A stretch of DNA of 45,468 nucleotides from Streptomyces griseus (GTDB lineage Bacteria; Actinomycetota; Actinomycetes; Streptomycetales; Streptomycetaceae): NCBI RefSeq assembly GCF_900460065.1, contig NZ_UAVD01000018.1, forward strand, positions 1 to 45,468, in the 5' to 3' direction. The notes beneath the pieces are model-generated. The model worked only from the letters and a program-made list of their open reading frames with translations. It did not search any database and was not told where the DNA came from. The stretch's first letter is position 1. Every line of letters starts with the position of its first letter. This document shows positions 40,263 to 45,468 of the stretch, one piece after another. A program made the position numbers and the translations under genes.

Positions 40263-41627
40263 ATGACCAGTCCGACTTCGCGCAGAACCGTTCTGACCGC
40301 CGCGCTCGCCGTGGCGGCGTCCGCCGGCACGGTGGGCTCCGCCGCGTCCGCCGCCGCCCCGACCTCGCCCACCGGCTCCTCCGCCGCCGCCCCGGAGGCC
40401 CTCGTGGACAACCGCTTCTGGCACACCTACACCGACTGGCGCCGCGGCACGGGCGACGGGACCCGGGTGCTTCCGGGGCCCCGGCCCGGCGTCGCGATCG
40501 CCGTCCCGGCCGGCCGCACCGACTACACCGACCCGCACACCGGCACCACGGCCTCCTGGGACTACGCCACCTGGACCTCCGCCGCGCACCGCTCCACCGT
40601 CCCCGCCACCGAGGTGATCGCCTCCTGGAACGCCCGTACCCCGGCCGGCACCTGGATCCAGGTCGAGCTGAGCGGCGTCTACGCGGACGGCACCGCGACG
40701 CCCTGGTTCGTGATGGGCCGCTGGGCGGCGGGCGACGGCGACATCCGCCGTACGTCCGTCGACGACCAGGGCGACCCGCACAGCTCCGTGTGGACGGACA
40801 CCTGGTCGGTGGACGACCCCGCGAGCGGCGTCCGCCTGGTCTCCCACCGGCTGCGGCTCACGCTGTACCGCACCCCGGGCAGCCGTCTCACCCCGACCGT
40901 CTGGCGGGTCGGCGCGATGGCCTCCGACGTGCCCGACCGGTTCACCGTGCCCGCGAGCACGCCCGCGCTCGCCCGCGAACTGCCCGTGCCCCGCTATTCG
41001 CAGAACATCCACATCGGGCAGTACCCCGAGTACGACAACGGCGGCGAGGCGTGGTGCAGCCCCACCTCCTCGCAGATGATCATCGAGCACTGGGGCCGCC
41101 GCCCCACGGCGGAGGACCTCGCCTGGGTCAAGCCGGGGCTGCCCGACCCCCAGGTCTGCCACGCCGCCCGGAACACCTACGACTACCAGTACGCGGGCTG
41201 CGGCAACTGGCCGTTCAACGCGGCCTACGCCGCGACGTACCGCGACCTGAACGCCGTCGTCACCCGGCTCGGCTCGCTCACCGACGTGGAGCGGCTGATC
41301 CGCGTCGGCATCCCCGTGATCACCTCCCAGTCCTTCCTGAAGGAGGAACTGACCGGCGCCGGATACGGGACGGCCGGCCATCTGATGACGGTCATCGGCT
41401 TCACCCCCGAGGGCGACGTCATCGCCAACGACCCCGCGTCCCCCGACAACGACGCGGTACGCCGGGTCTACCGGCGGCGGGAATGGGAGAACATCTGGCT
41501 GCGGACCAAGCGCTACGACGCGGCAGGCAAGGTCAGAAGCGGCACGGGCGGGGTGTGCTACGTCTACTGGCCGACCCGGACGACACCCGGTCAGTGGCGC
41601 GTGCTGAGGGCGCTCGGCCTGCTGTGA
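40263..41627 (+). CDS. Tat-exported C39-family-like cysteine peptidase
   Basis: A 454-residue secreted protein. The N-terminus TSRRTVLTAALAVAASAG is a twin-arginine signal ending near ASAAA. After a beta-rich region of about 230 residues (PAGTWIQVELSGVYADG, VWRVGAMASD) comes a papain-fold C39-like domain: PVPRYSQNIHIGQYPEYDNG leads into GGEAWCSPTSSQMIIEHWG with the nucleophile Cys, then TAGHLMTVIGFTPEG with the His and VIANDPASPDND with the Asp. An oxyanion Gln is not evident in the usual place. The family includes bacteriocin-processing and murein-related peptidases; the substrate here is unknown. The ATG at 40263 follows GGGGGTCACG. No ABC transporter or leader peptide is nearby, so bacteriocin export is unlikely. 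Confidence 0.9.
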   Translation: MTSPTSRRTVLTAALAVAASAGTVGSAASAAAPTSPTGSSAAAPEALVDNRFWHTYTDWRRGTGDGTRVLPGPRPGVAIAVPAGRTDYTDPHTGTTASWDYATWTSAAHRSTVPATEVIASWNARTPAGTWIQVELSGVYADGTATPWFVMGRWAAGDGDIRRTSVDDQGDPHSSVWTDTWSVDDPASGVRLVSHRLRLTLYRTPGSRLTPTVWRVGAMASDVPDRFTVPASTPALARELPVPRYSQNIHIGQYPEYDNGGEAWCSPTSSQMIIEHWGRRPTAEDLAWVKPGLPDPQVCHAARNTYDYQYAGCGNWPFNAAYAATYRDLNAVVTRLGSLTDVERLIRVGIPVITSQSFLKEELTGAGYGTAGHLMTVIGFTPEGDVIANDPASPDNDAVRRVYRRREWENIWLRTKRYDAAGKVRSGTGGVCYVYWPTRTTPGQWRVLRALGLL

Positions 41628-41658
41628 GCGGTCGCCCGCGGGCGCGCGGCCCTCCCGC

Positions 41659-42744
41659 TCACGTCCGGCCGGGCCCCGCCGCGCCCCAGCGATGCCCGCA
41701 GGCGGACCACTTGCCGCGGCCGCAGGGGCAGGCGCGGTTGCCGCGCGTGGGGTGGAAGGCCCGCCAGTAGGTACGGCGGGTGAGCGTGGCCGCCGAGGTC
41801 GTCAGGCCGAAGTCGTCCACCACGGCCAGGCTGTCGTCGAGAAGGTCCACGATGTGCGTCCCCGCGGCGATCAGGGAGTCGGCGACGGCGAGGGCGACGG
41901 TCGGTTCCAGGTACTGAGCGGATCCGCCGTCCGTGAGCGACATGGGGGACCGGGCGTAGCTGCGCACCATGACGGCCTTCGACTCGTGGCGGAACCCGGG
42001 GGTGGCGTAGGCGATCCTGGCTCCGAAGGCCGGGTGCGCGGCATCGGAGAGCAGGTCGTACCACTTCGGGAAACGGTCCTCGCCCGTCTCCCTGGTCAGC
42101 TTCTTGACCAGGGTGAGGACGTTGGTGGCCTGGAGATCCGCGTGGCTGTTCTCCATCCGGGAGCCGAACCCGGCCTTCAGGAGCACGGGGTCGAGCGCCT
42201 CGCGGACCAGGGCCGGCCGTTCGACGGAGCCTTCGGCGGCGGCCTTGCCGACCTCCCAGCCCTCGACGACGGCACGGTGCTCCTGCACCAGGGCTCCCGC
42301 CTCCTCGATGACCGCCCGCGCGGTCACGGCGCCGGAGGCGATACGCCACCGGGTCAGGCTGTCCAGGGTGTCCGCGAGCAGGTCGGCGCTCCGCCAGGCG
42401 TGGACGAGCCACCAGCTGACCAGTCGGGAGTGCAACTCGGGATAGACGACCGCGGCCGCCGGGTCACGGTGTCCGGCTTCGGACGCCTCGTCCACGGCGA
42501 GGACGGTGGCCTCGTCCTCGGTGAGGACGAAGACCCAGCCCTCGGCCTCCTGCCGGGCGAGGCGTTCCCACTTTCGCCTGGCCGGGCCGGTCAGCGGGGT
42601 CAGCAGCACATCGCTGGTGCCCGCGTGCTCGCTCATGTCGCGCAGGCCGGCCACCCGGCGGGCCAGTTCGGTGAGGGCGGCGGTGCGCCGCGCTCCCAGC
42701 GCCTCGGCAATCTCGCCGGTGGGTCCGGATGCATTCTTGTCCAC
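41659..42744 (-). CDS. Uncharacterised helical protein with C-terminal SEC-C-like motif
   Basis: A 361-residue cytosolic protein I cannot assign to a characterised family. The middle is helical and Ala/Leu-rich (VVYPELHSRLVSWWLVHAWR, TARAVIEEAGALVQEHRAVV), with a KWYDLLSDAAHPAFG segment recalling DUF5677-like or abortive-infection-type helical proteins. The C-terminus CPCGRGKWSACGHRWG is close to the SEC-C zinc motif (CxCGSGxxxxxCxG) but ends in His rather than Cys-Gly. The GTG at 42744 has TAAGGT upstream; the frame is open much further 5' across the divergent methyltransferase gene, which I regard as a composition artefact. It is convergent with the C39-like gene. Confidence 0.78.
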   Translation of the reverse strand: MDKNASGPTGEIAEALGARRTAALTELARRVAGLRDMSEHAGTSDVLLTPLTGPARRKWERLARQEAEGWVFVLTEDEATVLAVDEASEAGHRDPAAAVVYPELHSRLVSWWLVHAWRSADLLADTLDSLTRWRIASGAVTARAVIEEAGALVQEHRAVVEGWEVGKAAAEGSVERPALVREALDPVLLKAGFGSRMENSHADLQATNVLTLVKKLTRETGEDRFPKWYDLLSDAAHPAFGARIAYATPGFRHESKAVMVRSYARSPMSLTDGGSAQYLEPTVALAVADSLIAAGTHIVDLLDDSLAVVDDFGLTTSAATLTRRTYWRAFHPTRGNRACPCGRGKWSACGHRWGAAGPGRT

Positions 42745-42864
42745 CGGACGAGACCTTAGCGGGATCCCTCCCGGCGGGCGAGGGGAGGGTGACGCGTCCG
42801 CGTCCGCCGGTCCAAAGCCTCCTAGGTCCGGGGGAGTTGTGGAGAGCCGCGCTATGTTGAACAG

Positions 42865-43647
42865 GTGACCGACACCAACTCGCGCATCGACACATCCCGC
42901 CCGCACACGGCCCGGATATGGAACTACTGGACCGGCGGCAAGGACAACTACCCCGTCGACCGGCGGGCCGGGGACGAGATCCGGGAGCTGCACCCCGGGA
43001 TCGGCGCGTACGCGAAGGCGGACCGCCTGTTCCTGGGGCGGGCGGTGCGCCACCTGGCCGAGCGGGAGGGCGTCACGCAGTTCCTGGACATCGGGACGGG
43101 GCTGCCCAGCGCCGACAACACCCACGAGGTCGCCCAGCGCGTGACCCCGGACGCCCGTGTCGTGTACGTGGACAACGACCCGCTCGTGCTGGCGCACGCC
43201 CAGGCCCTCCTGGTCGGGACGCCCGAGGGGCGCATCGACTACCTGGACGCCGATCTGCGGGACGTCGACGCGATCCTCGCGGCAGCGGCGAGGACGCTGG
43301 ACTTCTCGCAGCCGGTGGGGCTGATGCTGCTCGGGGTCGTCATCTTCATCGAGGACGACGAGGAGTCGTACGGGATCGTCCGGCGGCTGCTGGACGCGCT
43401 CGCCCCCGGCAGCCACCTCGTCCTGTCCCACACGGTCACGCACCCCGACATGCCGGACGTCGACGAGGCGGTGGCGTTCTGGAACGAGCACGGGACACCG
43501 AAGCTCACGCAGCGGACCCCGGCCGCCGTGGCGCGCTACTTCGAGGGCCTGGACCTGCTGGAGCCCGGGGTGGTGTCGTGCTCCGCGTGGCGGGCCGCGA
43601 CGCCGTCGCCCGACGTCGCGATGTACGCGGGCGTCGGCCGCAAGTAG
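42865..43647 (+). CDS. S-adenosyl methyltransferase, DUF574/PF04672-type
   Basis: A 260-residue SAM-dependent methyltransferase of the actinobacterial family with the hallmark N-terminus RIWNYWTGGKDNYPVDRRAG. SAM motif I is FLDIGTGLPSADNTHEVAQ, motif II VVYVDNDPLVLAHA, then YLDADLRDVDAIL and PVGLMLLGVVIFIEDDEES. The family is strongly expanded in Streptomyces and usually has no known substrate. The GTG at 42865 has ACAG just before it, so the ribosome binding site is poor; a -10-like tatgtt at 42852-42857 is close enough for a leaderless transcript. It is divergent from the SEC-C-like gene and convergent with chitinase 2. Confidence 0.93.
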   Translation: MTDTNSRIDTSRPHTARIWNYWTGGKDNYPVDRRAGDEIRELHPGIGAYAKADRLFLGRAVRHLAEREGVTQFLDIGTGLPSADNTHEVAQRVTPDARVVYVDNDPLVLAHAQALLVGTPEGRIDYLDADLRDVDAILAAAARTLDFSQPVGLMLLGVVIFIEDDEESYGIVRRLLDALAPGSHLVLSHTVTHPDMPDVDEAVAFWNEHGTPKLTQRTPAAVARYFEGLDLLEPGVVSCSAWRAATPSPDVAMYAGVGRK

Positions 43648-43715
43648 AGGACGGCACCCGGTGGTCCGGGTCCGTCGCCCCACCGGTCGGGTCACGGGGG
43701 CAGGGCGCGTGAAGA

Positions 43716-43743
43716 GGGCGGGGCGCCGTCCGGCGCCCCGCCC
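43716..43743. terminator. Bidirectional terminator
   Basis: A perfect 12-bp stem (43716-43727 with 43732-43743) with a 4-nt loop between the convergent methyltransferase and chitinase 2 genes. Confidence 0.85.
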
Positions 43744-43764
43744 CTTCCGTCGGTTCCGCGGATG

Positions 43765-45036
<1,272 letters not shown>

Positions 45037-45135
45037 CGTGGCTCCTCGTGGGGGAGGGCTGGTGCGTGGGGGGTGCGGGGGGAACTGCGGGCGGGAGCGC
45101 CCGATTTGACATGGACGCGCTAGGCGTCCGGTGGA

Positions 45136-45177
45136 ACCGTAGAAGGACTAGACCAGTTGGGTCAATGGTTCGGACCA
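45136..45177 (-). promoter_or_regulatory. Chitinase 2 promoter with DasR-type repeats
   Basis: On the minus strand, -35 TTGACC (45160-45165) and -10 TACGGT (45136-45141) are 18 bases apart. The spacer contains actggtctagtcc (45145-45157), identical to the chitinase 1 element. Immediately upstream of the -35 lies a palindromic tggtccgaacca (45166-45177), matching 9 of 12 core bases of the DasR site. The rest of the 385-base gap (45037-45421) shows only an imperfect cccgggaa/ttcccggg inverted repeat (45295-45336) and the next gene's ribosome binding site. Confidence 0.78.
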
Positions 45178-45421
45178 ATTCGCCGGTGGTTCACGCCCCC
45201 GTGGGGCCTCCGGCCTGCGCGGTTGCCCTCGTGACGGGAGCCCGCCGATCGGGCATACTCGACCCGCCACAGCCGATCACCACGCCACCCGTGACCCGGG
45301 AAGGCAGGATCAACTGGGCAGTCTGTCTTTCCCGGGCCACTTCCGGGAGATCACCCGGCGGCGCCTCTCCCACCCTGAGCGCGTGACCGCCGCAACGCCC
45401 GACAGGGAGGAGAGCGCCGTC

Positions 45422-45468
45422 ATGTCCGACCGTGCCCCGCAGCCGGTGGAACGCCGTCTGCCCACGAG
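45422..45468 (+). CDS. Start of a gene cut by the window end, possibly acyl-CoA dehydrogenase
   Basis: An ATG at 45422 follows a strong AGGGAGGAG box (45404-45412) and opens MSDRAPQPVERRLPT before the window ends. This N-terminus resembles, from memory, those of Streptomyces acyl-CoA dehydrogenases, but 15 residues cannot support more than a hint. Confidence 0.5.
   Translation, partial: MSDRAPQPVERRLPT

Noticed and set aside
40263..41627. Bacteriocin or lanthipeptide processing C39 peptidase with a RiPP cluster
   Set aside because: The protein has a Tat signal and no ABC transporter domain, and no precursor peptide or modification enzyme lies nearby.
42745..43695. A 5' extension of the SEC-C-like gene across the methyltransferase gene
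   Set aside because: It is antisense to conserved SAM-binding motifs; the GTG at 42744 gives a sensible divergent arrangement.

Overview
The window is a high-GC actinomycete chromosome segment, almost certainly Streptomyces. The GC-rich third codon positions, GTG starts, purine-rich ribosome binding sites, two secreted GH18 chitinases with DasR-type promoter repeats, an FMN riboswitch-rib-his gene order and a PF04672-type S-adenosyl methyltransferase all fit that genus. It divides into a biosynthetic left part (about 1-20,120) and a conserved-looking right part (about 20,280-45,468).

Left part: one edge of a modular type I polyketide synthase (PKS) cluster that continues beyond the left end. 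The first gene (2-5905, 5' end cut off) carries the tail of a KS, then AT(methylmalonyl)-KR-ACP, then a second KS followed by a shortened AT whose catalytic Ser is Gly. It then stops with no ACP, TE or docking domain. A 21-bp hairpin and short tandem repeats separate it from a stand-alone type II thioesterase (6102-6878) and a 79-residue DUF5988-like protein (6962-7201). An MMPL exporter (7425-9593) and its divergent TetR regulator (9668-10381) share an intergenic palindrome. A 3174-residue starter PKS follows (10598-20122): KSQ-AT-ACP loading module, then KS-AT-DH-ER-KR-ACP, ending in a C-terminal docking helix region. The starter enzyme should make propionyl-ACP from methylmalonyl units and extend it by one fully reduced methylmalonyl unit. 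The docking region implies that intermediate modules lie off the left edge. The left-hand gene looks like the terminal PKS, ending in an unusual KS-AT0 didomain. Two AT domains are near-copies at DNA level, with signs of gene conversion.

Right part: an NCS2 uracil/xanthine permease; a divergent MFS/ROK pair with a palindromic operator; a small NAD(P)-binding SDR; chitinase 1; an FMN riboswitch followed by ribD-ribE-ribM-ribBA-ribH, then hisE-hisG and a PH-domain-like membrane protein; a translationally coupled pair of CNNM/CBS (CorC/HlyC-type) membrane proteins; a TPR-AAA+ ATPase of the EccA/CbxX type; a uridine kinase-like P-loop protein; a Tat-exported C39-like cysteine protease; a protein with a SEC-C-like C-terminus; the methyltransferase; chitinase 2; and the first codons of a gene that may be an acyl-CoA dehydrogenase. 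Convergent gene pairs are nearly always separated by strong GC-rich hairpins.

Functionally, the left part makes, edits and exports a reduced methyl-branched polyketide. The right part covers riboflavin and histidine synthesis, chitin use and housekeeping. No tRNA, rRNA, transposase, integrase or CRISPR array was seen. Domain assignments rest on motif reading, not database searches.
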